A DNA stretch of 64,000 bases, taken from the NCBI GenBank assembly GCA_016191395.1, contig JACPOS010000006.1, positions 1-64,000 of the forward strand, in the 5' to 3' direction. Of the stretch, positions 19,668 through 28,569 are shown in pieces. Source of the DNA: Chloroflexota bacterium (GTDB taxonomy: Bacteria > Chloroflexota > Limnocylindria > Limnocylindrales > CSP1-4). Both the position numbers and the translations under genes were made by a program. Position 1 is the stretch's first letter; each line of letters starts with the position of its first letter. The notes beneath the pieces were generated by a model that was not told the origin of the DNA, ran no database searches, and worked only from the letters and a program-made list of their open reading frames with translations.

Positions 19668-19685
19668 CCGGGAGGTTCGTGACCC

Positions 19686-22600
19686 TCAGGTCGCAGCGAG
19701 CAGCGGGCGCGCCGCCAGCGGCGTGGGGACGAGCTCCAGCCGGATCGCGACCATCGCGGCCTCCACGCGGCCGGAAGCGCCGAGCTTGGACAGGATGTTG
19801 CCGACGTGGACGCCCACGGTCTTCTGGCTGATGAACAGCCGCTCGCCGATCTCGCGGTTGGTGCGACCCTCCGCGATGAGAGCGAGGACCTCCAGCTCGC
19901 GCTTCGAGAGCCCGAATGCCTCCTTGGGCCGCTTGCCCGCGTCGTCCGGGGCGAACGCTGCCGCGATGCCGGAGGACGAGGTGGTGCTCGCGCCGATGGC
20001 CGGGGCATCGGCCGTGGCGCGCGATGCGATCGGCTCGCCCTGGCTCACGGGCACCCGGCCGCCCATGACCGGTCGCTGACGCGGGCGCTCCGTCCCGCCC
20101 GCCGCCACGCCCGAGGCGCTCGCCCCGAGACCCTCGCCCGCCGACGAGTCCATGACTCCGCCCGGAATGGTGATCAGCGCGCGACTCGCGAGGTTCGTCA
20201 GCTCGCGCAGGAGCGGCCGGGCGCCAAGCTCCCGTGCGATTCGCGCCGCCTCCAGGAGCGGACCGCGTGCGGCGGCCCGGGAGACGCGGGCGTCACCGCC
20301 CGGCAGCGCGGCCTCCGCTTGACGCCACCGGGCACGCGCAACCTGGTACGGCTCGCCGGCGCGCTCCCAGCCCTGCGCGGCGGCGTCCCACAGGACGGGA
20401 TCGTCGTGCCCGTCCAGCCGGGCCGCGAATGCGCGGGCGGTGGCGAGGTTCGCGTCCGCCTCCAGGCGGCTGGCCGCGCCCGCCGGGACGCCGCTGGCGC
20501 GAAGCACGGTCTCCGCCTCGGCGAGCACCCGCTTGCCGCGTTGGCGGGCGCCGGTGATCTCCGGCAGCGCGTGGCGCTCGCGCGCGTCCGCGGCGACCGC
20601 CGCGTGGACTTCGAGGTACATCGCCGCCATGCGGGCGGTGAGTGCCCAGTCCTCCGCGCGCCGCACCAGCGCCCAGCCCCGCTCCACGGCGCGCCGGGCG
20701 TCCGCCACGTCGCCGCGCCACAGCGCGAACGAGGCCGCCGCGCGTGTCGCGGGTACCTCCAGCTGGGGGTCCGGCGCGTGGTCGATCTCCAGCGGGCGCC
20801 AGCCCAGCAGGCTCGCCGCTCGCTCGTCGACGCTCGTCTCCACCTCCAGCATCGCCGCGGTGACCGAGGCCTCGGCAAACGCGACGGCGTCCGGGCTCCA
20901 CTCGAGGGACGTGCGGATCGTCTCGCGCGCCTCTGCCCAGCGCCCGGCGCTGAACAGTGCCTCGGCGATGTTCCCGCGCATGGAGTTGCCGTACGCGACC
21001 TCCAGCCCGTCGGCGCGGGCGCGCTCGATTGCGTCGCGCGTGACCTCGATCGCCTCGTCACGCCGCCCGAACAGCGCGAGGGCGGTCGTGAGGTTGAGGG
21101 TGGCGCGGAAGGCCACGTCGGGGTCGTCCAGCTCGCGTGCGAGGCGCAGCGCCTCCCGCAGCTGGGTAATTCCACCGGCGCCGTCGGCGCCCCAGGCGTT
21201 GGCCACGCCGACCGTGCACAGGGCGTGCGCCTCGATGGAGCGTGCGCTGCCGCCGACCGCCTGCGCGACCTCGATAGCCTGCGCGCCGACGCGAATGGCC
21301 TCCGCAAAGTGGCCGAGGAGCATCAGGGTCTGCGCGAGGGACGAGAGCACGGACGCCCGCAGGTACGTCGTCTCGTCCGGCGTGATCGAGGCGGCTCGCC
21401 GGTGCTCCGCCAGTGCCCGATCGTGGTCACCGAGCGCCCGAAGCACGCGACCCAGGGTCTCGTAGATCGACGCCGCGGTCGCCGCGTCCTCGCGCTCGCC
21501 GAATCGACCGGCTGCGCTCTCGAGGTACGCGAGCGCACGGTCGGCCCGGCCGGCTGCGAGCGCGATGTCCGCGGTCTCGAACAGCAGGCGCCCATCGGCA
21601 GCGCGCGCGCCGCTGGCGGCGCCCAGCTCCAGGGCCAGCTCGCGCGCGGCCAGCGCGTCGCCCGCCGAATCGAGCTTCTCGGCGATCGCGGCGGTGGCGA
21701 GGGCCGCTGCCCGGGCCCGGGAAGGCTCGAACGCAGCGAGCCAGTGCGTGAGTGCCGACGCCGGGTCGGAGCCCAGGGCGGCGGCCAACGCCAGGTGGTG
21801 CCGCCGGCGCTGCACCGGCAGCAGGTCCGCCTCGATGGCCTGCGCGACGAGCTCGTGGCGGATCTCCAGCGACCGATCTGCGCGCTCGATCAGGAAGCCG
21901 TGATCCAACGCCTCGACCACGCCCGCCCGCAGGTCCGCGTCCAGAACGCCGTCGCCGCGCCGGGGGCGCGTGGTGGATCGGGGCGGCAGGCCCTCCACCA
22001 GCTCCTCGAACGTCAGCGCGACGGCGGCCAGCTCACCTCGGTCCAGCGGACGGCCGGCCGGGGCGAGCAGGCGAAGGACGCGTTTGGCCTCCGGTGCGCG
22101 GCGGGCAAGGCGCGCCAGGACCAACTCGTCAAGGGTGGAGCCCAGCGACAGGCCGGGCAGCTCGCGGCGCGCAGCGAGGACCTCCTCCGCGATCAGCGGG
22201 TCACCACCGGAGCGCTCGGCGACGAGCAACAGGGCCGCGGCAGTCGGGCGCTCGCCCTCGATCTCGGTGACGAGCTGGGCGAGGTCGAACCGGTCCAGCG
22301 GGCCGAGCTCCAGCTGCGCTGGCGGGTCCGATGAGCCGGTGATGGCGGCCAGCTGCTGCTGGAGCGGGTGGCCGCGCGTGATGCGGTCCCGGCCGTAGGT
22401 GAGCAGCAGGCACGCACGCGCCGGGCGCGCCACGCGGGCGAGGAAGGTTGCGAGGCTGCGCGTCCCCGCGTCCGCGTGATGGAGGTCCTCGACCACGAGG
22501 AGGATCGGCTGGTGCTCCCCCGCGCGCTCCAGCAGGCCCTGGATCGCCTCGCCGATCCACGCGCCGCGCCGCTCCGGCGCAATGGAATCCCGGCGCGCGT

Positions 22601-22976
22601 GCGGTATCTCGCCCACGAGTCGCGGCGCGAGCGACGGCAGGAGTCGCGAGATCGGCTCCGCGCCGGAGCCCACCGCACGCCGAAGCTCGGCGTCGTCGAG
22701 CGACTCCAGCCATGGCCGGAAGCCCTCGATGATCGGTCCGAACGCGGCTCGTCCGCGTGCGGGCACGGCGGTGCAGCGGACCACCTGGAACGGTCGGTTC
22801 AGGCGTCCCACGCGCCGGACCGCCTCGGTCACGAGCCGGCTGACGCCGACGCCGCCTCGCCCGGACACGAGCAGGCGCGGGCTGCGGCCGTCGGCGGCGG
22901 CCTCGAGTGCGACGGCGAGGTGCGACAGCTCGCGTTCGCGCCCCACGAACCGTTCGGAGCTGAACTTCGCGGGCAT
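19686..22976 (-). CDS. LAL-type LuxR transcriptional regulator with ATPase and TPR-like domains
   Basis: A 1096-residue MalT/LAL regulator. N-terminal VGRERELSHLAVAL leads into an AAA/STAND ATPase: P-loop GRGGVGVS, which lacks the expected Lys, and Walker B ILLVVEDLHHAD. A long helical-repeat (TPR-like) region covers about 400-950. The C-terminus is a LuxR helix-turn-helix (GLSKRELEVLALIAEGRTNR ... SQKTVGVHVGNILSKL). Such proteins sense a ligand and activate transcription. The ATG at 22976 (PAKFSSERFVGRE) was chosen because a longer start would run into the MFS gene on the other strand. Target genes are unknown; the divergent MFS transporter is the obvious candidate. Confidence 0.93.
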   Translation of the reverse strand: MPAKFSSERFVGRERELSHLAVALEAAADGRSPRLLVSGRGGVGVSRLVTEAVRRVGRLNRPFQVVRCTAVPARGRAAFGPIIEGFRPWLESLDDAELRRAVGSGAEPISRLLPSLAPRLVGEIPHARRDSIAPERRGAWIGEAIQGLLERAGEHQPILLVVEDLHHADAGTRSLATFLARVARPARACLLLTYGRDRITRGHPLQQQLAAITGSSDPPAQLELGPLDRFDLAQLVTEIEGERPTAAALLLVAERSGGDPLIAEEVLAARRELPGLSLGSTLDELVLARLARRAPEAKRVLRLLAPAGRPLDRGELAAVALTFEELVEGLPPRSTTRPRRGDGVLDADLRAGVVEALDHGFLIERADRSLEIRHELVAQAIEADLLPVQRRRHHLALAAALGSDPASALTHWLAAFEPSRARAAALATAAIAEKLDSAGDALAARELALELGAASGARAADGRLLFETADIALAAGRADRALAYLESAAGRFGEREDAATAASIYETLGRVLRALGDHDRALAEHRRAASITPDETTYLRASVLSSLAQTLMLLGHFAEAIRVGAQAIEVAQAVGGSARSIEAHALCTVGVANAWGADGAGGITQLREALRLARELDDPDVAFRATLNLTTALALFGRRDEAIEVTRDAIERARADGLEVAYGNSMRGNIAEALFSAGRWAEARETIRTSLEWSPDAVAFAEASVTAAMLEVETSVDERAASLLGWRPLEIDHAPDPQLEVPATRAAASFALWRGDVADARRAVERGWALVRRAEDWALTARMAAMYLEVHAAVAADARERHALPEITGARQRGKRVLAEAETVLRASGVPAGAASRLEADANLATARAFAARLDGHDDPVLWDAAAQGWERAGEPYQVARARWRQAEAALPGGDARVSRAAARGPLLEAARIARELGARPLLRELTNLASRALITIPGGVMDSSAGEGLGASASGVAAGGTERPRQRPVMGGRVPVSQGEPIASRATADAPAIGASTTSSSGIAAAFAPDDAGKRPKEAFGLSKRELEVLALIAEGRTNREIGERLFISQKTVGVHVGNILSKLGASGRVEAAMVAIRLELVPTPLAARPLLAAT

Positions 22977-23041
22977 GGACTCATCGTGCCACACGGGTTC
23001 CAGTGCGCGATCGGCCTCCGCGCGCCTACCCTTCCGCGGCG

Positions 23042-24424
23042 ATGACCGAGCCCACGGCAACCGCGTTGCCTCCTGACACCACCGCGCCCGACGACGCCCC
23101 TTCGGACGACGAGCCGGGTGCGACGGCGCCCGCGCTGTGGCGTGACCGTGCGTTCGTCGCGGTCTGGTCGGCGGGCACCGTGTCGCTGTTCGGTTCGCTC
23201 ATCACCCGGACCGCGCTGCCGTTCGCGGCGATCCTGATCCTTGGAGCGGGGCCGCTGGAGATCTCGGCGATCCGTTCAGCCGAGCTGATCGCCGGCCTCA
23301 TCGTCGGCTTGTTCGCCGGGGCGTGGGTGGACCGGCTCCTCCGGCGGCCGATCCTGATCTGGGCGGACATCGGGCGCGCCGTGCTCCTGGCATCGATCCC
23401 GGTCGCGTACGTGCTCCACGTGCTGTACCTGCCACAGCTGCTGTTCGTGGCGTTCGCGGCCGCAGTGCTGTCGACGTTCTTCAACGTTGCCGACAACGCT
23501 TACCTGCCGACGGTCGTGGCACGCTCCAGGCTCGTCGAGGCCAACAGCGTCATGACGGCGACCGGCTCGGTCGCCGAGTTCAGCGCCTTCGGGATCGGCG
23601 GCTTCCTCATCGAGGTGTTCACCGCCCCGATCGCGATCGCCATCGACGCGGTCACCTTCGTGGTCTCCGCGGTGCTGCTCGGGACGATCCGGAAGAAGGA
23701 GCCGCCGTCGACCCCGGAGGCTGATCGCGAGCCGGTGCTGCGCGAGATTCGTGACGGCATGCGGATCGTGTTCCGCTCCCCTGTCCTGCGCGCCCTGGCC
23801 CTGTCCCACGGCGGCACGCACATCCTGTGGGGCATCTTCGGGACGTCGTACCTGCTCTTCGCGCTCGACGACCTCCAGCTCGGTCCGGCCGCCGTCGGGG
23901 TCATCGCCGCCGTCGGCGGGATCGGGTCGCTCGCGGGGTCCGCGCTCGCCCCGCGCATGGTCCGCCGCTTCGGCGTTGGCAGGACGATCCTGCTGGGCAT
24001 GGTCGGCTTCGTGATCGGCAACGCGTTCATCCCGCTCGCGCCCGAGGCCGCCGTCGGGGCGACCGGGAGCGTTCTCTTCATCGGGGCCGCCTTCCTGATC
24101 GCGCAGCAGCTGATCGGGGACTCGCTCGCAACGGTGTACGAGATCACGGAGGGATCGCTGGTCCAGGCCAGCGTCAGCGACCGGATCCTTGGCCGCGTCA
24201 ACGCGACCCTCGGCACGTTCACGACCCTGCTGACGCTCACCGGCGCGATCCTGGGCGGCATCATCGCCGAGACCTGGGGCCTGCGGGCCGCCTTCGCCGT
24301 CGGCCTCCTGGGCGGGGTGTTCGGGATCATCGTCGTGTGGCTCTCGCCGGTCCGATTCGTCCGCGACGCGCCGCTCGCGCCCACCCACGCGATGCCCGGC
24401 GACGAGATGCCGATCACGGAGTGA
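23042..24424 (+). CDS. MFS transporter (MFS_3 / enterobactin exporter-like)
   Basis: A 460-residue major facilitator with about twelve helices. An acidic N-terminal tail (about 40 residues) precedes WRDRAFVAVWSAGTVSLFGS. The loop 2-3 motif appears as GLFAGAWVDRLLRRPILI, a conserved feature of the family. Related proteins export siderophores, macrolides or other drugs. It is divergent from the LAL regulator, with 65 bp between starts, which suggests that regulator controls it. Its stop overlaps the next start (TGATG), coupling it to a DNA methyltransferase. Confidence 0.9.
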   Translation: MTEPTATALPPDTTAPDDAPSDDEPGATAPALWRDRAFVAVWSAGTVSLFGSLITRTALPFAAILILGAGPLEISAIRSAELIAGLIVGLFAGAWVDRLLRRPILIWADIGRAVLLASIPVAYVLHVLYLPQLLFVAFAAAVLSTFFNVADNAYLPTVVARSRLVEANSVMTATGSVAEFSAFGIGGFLIEVFTAPIAIAIDAVTFVVSAVLLGTIRKKEPPSTPEADREPVLREIRDGMRIVFRSPVLRALALSHGGTHILWGIFGTSYLLFALDDLQLGPAAVGVIAAVGGIGSLAGSALAPRMVRRFGVGRTILLGMVGFVIGNAFIPLAPEAAVGATGSVLFIGAAFLIAQQLIGDSLATVYEITEGSLVQASVSDRILGRVNATLGTFTTLLTLTGAILGGIIAETWGLRAAFAVGLLGGVFGIIVVWLSPVRFVRDAPLAPTHAMPGDEMPITE

Positions 24425-25359
24425 TGGCACCCCACCCGCGGAACACGCTGAACGAGCTCTCCGGCGAGGAGTGGCTGTACTTCACGAAGTCCGTGTGGAT
24501 TACGGCGTACCCATCGGAGCTCGGCCACGCGCTCCGGAAGCAGCACGGGGCGAACAAGCCGCCACTGCTGATGGCGCGGCTGATCGAGTTCTTCACGAAG
24601 AGCGGCGAGCTCGTCCTGGACCCGTTCGCGGGCGTCGGGGGCACGCTGCTGGGCGCCGCCATCGCCCGCGGACCACGCCGGGCGCTCGGGATCGAGCTGT
24701 CGCCGCGCTGGGCGGAGGTCTACGCCCGGGTGGTCGCGGAGGCGCTCGCCGACCGCGGCGGCGCCGGTCCGGCCCTCACGGATCTCGGACCCAGCGATCC
24801 CGGCGGCGTCCGCGGCTTCGATCCGTCCGGCTGCGAGCTCCGCGTCGGCGATTCCCTGGCGGTCCTGCCAACGCTCGCTTCCGATTCCGTGGACTTCGTC
24901 GCCACCGACCCGCCGTACAACATCCAGCTGCCGATGACGATGTCCGGCGGCGCGCTCTCCGAGGAGTTCGCCAACCGGCGCACCGACTACGCGATGGTCA
25001 CCAACGATCCGGCCGACCTCGCCAACGCGGCGGACTACCCCGCCTTCCTGGACCGGATGGGCGAGGTGCTCGCCGAGCTGCACCGCGCCCTGAGGCCCGG
25101 CCGCTACGCGGTGCTGATCGTGCGCGACGCGTACCAGGGCGGCCGCTACCTGTTCACCGGCGCGGACCTGGCGTCACGCGCCGCCGAGGTGGGCCTCACG
25201 CCGAAGGGCGACCTGATCTGGTACCAGGCCGGGACGCGGCTCCGGCCGTACGGCTATCCCACGGGCTTCGTCCCCAACATCGCCCACCAGCATCTGCTCG
25301 TCCTCCGGAAGGACCCGGAGCCGCGTGCAGCAAGGAAGCGCGGCGGCCCCACGGCGTAA
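24424..25359 (+). CDS. Site-specific DNA methyltransferase (N6-adenine/N4-cytosine type)
   Basis: A 311-residue amino-methyltransferase. The SAM-binding motif LVLDPFAGVGGTLLGA (about 63-78) and the catalytic TDPPYN (161-166) are both clear. The DPPY form transfers methyl from S-adenosylmethionine to an exocyclic amine of adenine or cytosine in DNA. There is no restriction endonuclease, specificity subunit or Vsr gene next to it, so it looks like an orphan (solitary) methylase. Its start overlaps the MFS stop by one base, an unusual operon partner. Recognition sequence cannot be predicted. Confidence 0.9.
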   Translation: MAPHPRNTLNELSGEEWLYFTKSVWITAYPSELGHALRKQHGANKPPLLMARLIEFFTKSGELVLDPFAGVGGTLLGAAIARGPRRALGIELSPRWAEVYARVVAEALADRGGAGPALTDLGPSDPGGVRGFDPSGCELRVGDSLAVLPTLASDSVDFVATDPPYNIQLPMTMSGGALSEEFANRRTDYAMVTNDPADLANAADYPAFLDRMGEVLAELHRALRPGRYAVLIVRDAYQGGRYLFTGADLASRAAEVGLTPKGDLIWYQAGTRLRPYGYPTGFVPNIAHQHLLVLRKDPEPRAARKRGGPTA

Positions 25360-25485
25360 GGGGGCCGGACATGGCGCGGCGGGCCGCCGGGGCTTCCGCC
25401 TCGACGACCCGCCGACTTTGCGCGCGGGACCGTTCGGGTACCTGGTGCCCCACCGGCTCCCAAGGGGCCGGCGGTTGCGGACTGC

Positions 25486-26199
25486 CTAGATCAGGCCGCG
25501 GGCAGAGAGAAGGGCGGTCAATGCGTCATCTGCGTCGCGGCCCATCGCCTGCCGGACGCTGCCGGTCAGGCCGACGCCGCCACGCTGGCCGAGCGTCGTG
25601 CGATGGACCCAGCCGCGGTCGCCGTTCGGGCAGAGGACCTCGATGAATGCGCCCTGGGCGCCGACCACCTGGACCTCGTCACCCGACGCGAGATCGCCCT
25701 GGCGGAGGCCCATGACCTCGTCCGGCCGATCGAGCACCGGGACGACGGCGTAGCGGACGACGCGGATGTCGATCTCGGCGTTGTCGTCATCGCCGAAGCG
25801 CATCGGCGTTCGCTGCGCGGGAGTGATTCGCGTGTAGTCCGAGTGGCGTGCCTCGAGCAGCGACGGTCGCCGCCAGCGCGGCATGTTTGCCTCCGGATCG
25901 ACCGGGGTCTCCACCTGTGGCGCCATGGCATCCATCGCGGTCCCGATGGACGGGCGCACCACTGGCTCGGGTGTGGGCGCGGGCGGCGCCATCATTGCGG
26001 CGATCTGATCGTGCGCTGAGAGGCCAGCTGCCCGCGGCCGGCGGGCGACGCCGAGCAGGCCCACGACACCGGCACCGACGATGCCGAGCGCGATCGCGGT
26101 GGTCGCCGCCAGGCCCGCAAACACGGCCCCGACGAGAACGGCCGCCATCACCAGACCCATGACCACGAGACGGGCGATTGCCCCGAAAAGTCCCTGCAT
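25486..26199 (-). CDS. Membrane protein with C-terminal SH3-like domain
   Basis: A 237-residue protein with two N-terminal membrane segments (LVVMGLVMAAVLVGAVFAGL and AIALGIVGAGVVGLLGVA). A Pro-rich linker follows, then a bacterial SH3-like beta barrel near 155-210 (VRYAVVPVLDRPDEVMGLRQ ... GDEVQVVGAQGAFIEVLCPN ... GWVHRTTLG). SH3b domains usually bind cell-wall peptides or mediate protein contacts. The ATG at 26199 has GGGGAGA upstream and precedes the first helix, so it is preferred over upstream starts. Function unknown. Confidence 0.8.
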   Translation of the reverse strand: MQGLFGAIARLVVMGLVMAAVLVGAVFAGLAATTAIALGIVGAGVVGLLGVARRPRAAGLSAHDQIAAMMAPPAPTPEPVVRPSIGTAMDAMAPQVETPVDPEANMPRWRRPSLLEARHSDYTRITPAQRTPMRFGDDDNAEIDIRVVRYAVVPVLDRPDEVMGLRQGDLASGDEVQVVGAQGAFIEVLCPNGDRGWVHRTTLGQRGGVGLTGSVRQAMGRDADDALTALLSARGLI

Positions 26200-26480
26200 G
26201 TCCAGTCTCCCCAGCGGGTGAAATGTCCCGCGATGAATGACTGGAGCATCGTCGGCAATCGGCTGCCATCGCAATGGTACGGGGGTCATGTCGGTCGGGA
26301 AGGGCGTGCTGGGGTGTGGATGGGTTGCTGGGGGAGCGCGCACCCCTCCGACCCGGCGCCGGGCGGCGCGAGGACGCACCGGCGGCCGCGGATGGTCCCG
26401 GTCTGGCGGGTCAGGGGCAGTACCAAGTTGCCCCCTTCGGGTCATACCGGACGTGCGTGGCGCGGATCAGGATCGTGGTC

Positions 26481-27242
26481 ATGCAAGTCATCGCATCCAG
26501 TCGCTCCCGCGCCGGTCAGCCAAGTCGCGTCGGCGTCGCACTGCCGTTGATCGTGGGGACCGCCCTGGTCGCCACCTCGGTCGCGCTCCTGTACCTGGTG
26601 TTCGGCCAGAACTTCGTGGACCGGTTCATGCCCACGGGCCGCCCCACCACCTACGAGCTCGTCGCGGGCGCGCTCGCGTGGACGTTCGCGCTGACGGCAC
26701 CCGCGGGCTTCGGCCTCGTCGGCGTCGCGCGCCTCGTCACCGCCTACGACCGCTGGCGCGCACGGCGCCCGCGCGTGACCCCCGCCGTCCGCCTCCGCCG
26801 GGCCATCGGCGACGACCACGTCGTCGCGACCGGCGTCCGACTGCCGGATGGCAGCCGCGTCCTGCCTGAGCTCGTCGTTGGGCCGTTCGGCGCGGCGATC
26901 ATCGAGGAGCTGCCCCCGGTCGGCGCAGTGATGTCGCGCGGCGTGCGCAGCTGGGAGGTCCGGGTCGGCAACGGCCAGATCCGCACCATCGAGAATCCGC
27001 TCGTCCTCGCGGCCCATGACGCCGAGCGCGTGCGCGCCTGGCTGTCGTCCGACGAGTCCGATCGCGTCCTCAAGGTCTATGCCGCCGTCGTGGGCACCGA
27101 CCCGAAGGTGGAGCGCACCTCGTCCGTCGCGCTGATCGACCCGACCCACGTCGCCGCCTGGCTGTCCTCGCTGCCGCCGCAGAAGTCGCTCGACGCGGGC
27201 CGCCGCGACAAGCTCGTCAAGCAGATCCGCGCCGCGCTCTAG
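26481..27242 (+). CDS. Membrane protein with NERD-like domain
   Basis: A 253-residue protein with two membrane helices (VGVALPLIVGTALVATSVALL and LVAGALAWTFALTAPAGFGL). Its cytoplasmic domain resembles the NERD (nuclease-related) fold: PELVVGPFGAAIIEE aligns with the usual DhhVVGPxGVFVIExK strand pair, followed by W-containing and IENPLVLAAHDAERVRAWL segments. The expected catalytic Asp and Lys of the nuclease core are Glu-like or missing, so it may be inactive. The start is ATG at 26481 with AGGA upstream. It is divergent from the SH3-like membrane gene, with 281 bp of non-coding DNA between. Confidence 0.7.
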   Translation: MQVIASSRSRAGQPSRVGVALPLIVGTALVATSVALLYLVFGQNFVDRFMPTGRPTTYELVAGALAWTFALTAPAGFGLVGVARLVTAYDRWRARRPRVTPAVRLRRAIGDDHVVATGVRLPDGSRVLPELVVGPFGAAIIEELPPVGAVMSRGVRSWEVRVGNGQIRTIENPLVLAAHDAERVRAWLSSDESDRVLKVYAAVVGTDPKVERTSSVALIDPTHVAAWLSSLPPQKSLDAGRRDKLVKQIRAAL

Positions 27243-27255
27243 CTAGCGCGCCGGG

Positions 27256-28035
27256 TCAGGCGGCCGGGACGGCCACCAGCGCCTTTGCGAGAGCGTCCGC
27301 GTACGCCTCCGGAGCGTCCTCCATGACCATGTGGCCGGCGTTCGGGATCGTGCCGACGCGGACGCCGGACGCGAGGAGGCCCTCGACATCCAGGAGCGGC
27401 TCGCCACGATCTCCGTGGAGGAACGTCCGCGGCATCGGCGCGGCGTAGAAGAGCTCACGCGTCGTCGGCGTCGTGCCCGCCAGCAGGCTGCGGGCGGAAC
27501 GGAAGATCGCCGTGGGCGATGCCAGCCGTAGCGTCGGTGCCCAGCGTGGCGCCGCGCCCTGGAGCGCTGCGTAGCCGTGGGCCACGAAGGCACCCTCACC
27601 CTGCGCGACGATGCGCTGGCTCTCCCGATCTCCGTGCGGGCTCGCGGGGAGCGGATCCAGGTTCGCCTCCGAGATCACGAGGCGGCCGACCAGCCCCGGG
27701 TTGCGCGCCGTGACGATGATGGAGATGTCGCCGCCCAGGCTGTGCCCCACGAGATCGATGCCCGCGAGTCCCCGCGCTGCGCAGATCGCGGCGATCACGC
27801 CGGCGTGGTCCTCGAGCGAGTAGCTCCAGTCCACGGGACGATCACTGTGGCCGTAGCCGGGCAGGTCCACGACGAGCGAGCGATGGCCGCCCAGCCGCGG
27901 ATCCAACGCGACATCGCCATAGACCCACGTCCCGCTGCTGCCGAGGCCGTGGACGAACACCCGTGCGGGCGATCGGCCCGGGATCTCCGCCCAGCGCACG
28001 ACCGAGCCATGACCGTCGAACTCGACCTCGTGCAT
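27256..28035 (-). CDS. Alpha/beta-fold hydrolase
   Basis: A 259-residue hydrolase: oxyanion motif FVHGLGSSGTW, DLPGYGHSDRP, nucleophile elbow DLVGHSLGGDI, and the late His in IPNAGHMVMEDAPE. The catalytic acid is probably in the HGDRGEPLLD loop. Substrates of the family include esters, lactones and haloalkanes, and this one is not assigned. The ATG at 28035 was chosen because longer starts would run through the tRNA gene just upstream. Its 3' end faces the NERD-like gene, 13 bp apart. Confidence 0.88.
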   Translation of the reverse strand: MHEVEFDGHGSVVRWAEIPGRSPARVFVHGLGSSGTWVYGDVALDPRLGGHRSLVVDLPGYGHSDRPVDWSYSLEDHAGVIAAICAARGLAGIDLVGHSLGGDISIIVTARNPGLVGRLVISEANLDPLPASPHGDRESQRIVAQGEGAFVAHGYAALQGAAPRWAPTLRLASPTAIFRSARSLLAGTTPTTRELFYAAPMPRTFLHGDRGEPLLDVEGLLASGVRVGTIPNAGHMVMEDAPEAYADALAKALVAVPAA

Positions 28036-28056
28036 CGTCGCCCCCGGTGAACGTTC

Positions 28057-28134
28057 TGGTAGGGGAGGGAGGACTCGAACCTCCGACTTCCGAGGTATAA
28101 GCTCGGCGCCTCTAACCAACTGGGCTACTCCCCC
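28057..28134 (-). tRNA. tRNA-Ile, anticodon UAU, CCA encoded
   Basis: Read on the minus strand from 28134: acceptor GGGGGAG pairing with CTCCCCT (first pair G-U), D arm GCCCAGTTGGTTAGAGGC, anticodon stem CCGAG/CTCGG around loop CTTATAC, 5-base variable loop, T arm GGAGG-TTCGAGT-CCTCC, discriminator A and encoded CCA. The anticodon is TAT (U34 A35 U36), which reads the AUA isoleucine codon. Most bacteria read AUA with a CAU anticodon modified to lysidine by TilS, so UAU is a minority solution. Confidence 0.92.
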
Positions 28135-28170
28135 GCGCCATCGTACCGCTCACCGCCGGGGGCGCTGCGC

Positions 28171-28569
28171 TCAGACCAGCAGTGGCTTGAGCACCTGGAT
28201 CGCGACGACGAGGACGAGGTACGCGATCGGGATCGCCGCGAACAGGCCCAGGGCAGCACTCCACGGCGTGCGCGTCGTGCGCGTGCCGGACCCGCGTGGG
28301 AGTGGCACCACGAGCCAGGTGATGAGCGAGCCGGCGACCAGCACGATCACGACGAACAGCACGGCGGCCGCGAAGCGGAGGTCGCCGCCGGGCAGCTGCG
28401 CGCCGCGCGACAGGGCCACGTCGTAGGCGAGATACGCCGCTCCCAGGACGAGGGCCACGCCCAGGCTGGAGGCAACCGCTCGAACGACAGGGCGGGGGGC
28501 GTTCCGGAACTGGCGCCAGCGGACGGACAGCCACGAGCGCCGGGCCGGCGCCGGTGCCGGCGCGGACAT
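28171..28569 (-). CDS. Small integral membrane protein, unknown function
   Basis: A 132-residue protein with a basic, Ala/Pro-rich cytoplasmic N-terminus and three membrane helices: VASSLGVALVLGAAYLAYDV, FAAAVLFVVIVLVAGSLITW and ALGLFAAIPIAYLVLVVAIQ. I recognise no family. Its ATG overlaps the stop of the class V aminotransferase by one base, so the two are translationally coupled on the minus strand. Confidence 0.72.
   Translation of the reverse strand: MSAPAPAPARRSWLSVRWRQFRNAPRPVVRAVASSLGVALVLGAAYLAYDVALSRGAQLPGGDLRFAAAVLFVVIVLVAGSLITWLVVPLPRGSGTRTTRTPWSAALGLFAAIPIAYLVLVVAIQVLKPLLV

Noticed and set aside
19806-22334. 842-codon plus-strand ORF opposite the LAL regulator
   Set aside because: High GC makes antisense frames stay open. 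The minus-strand reading has ATPase and LuxR motifs, while this one has none.
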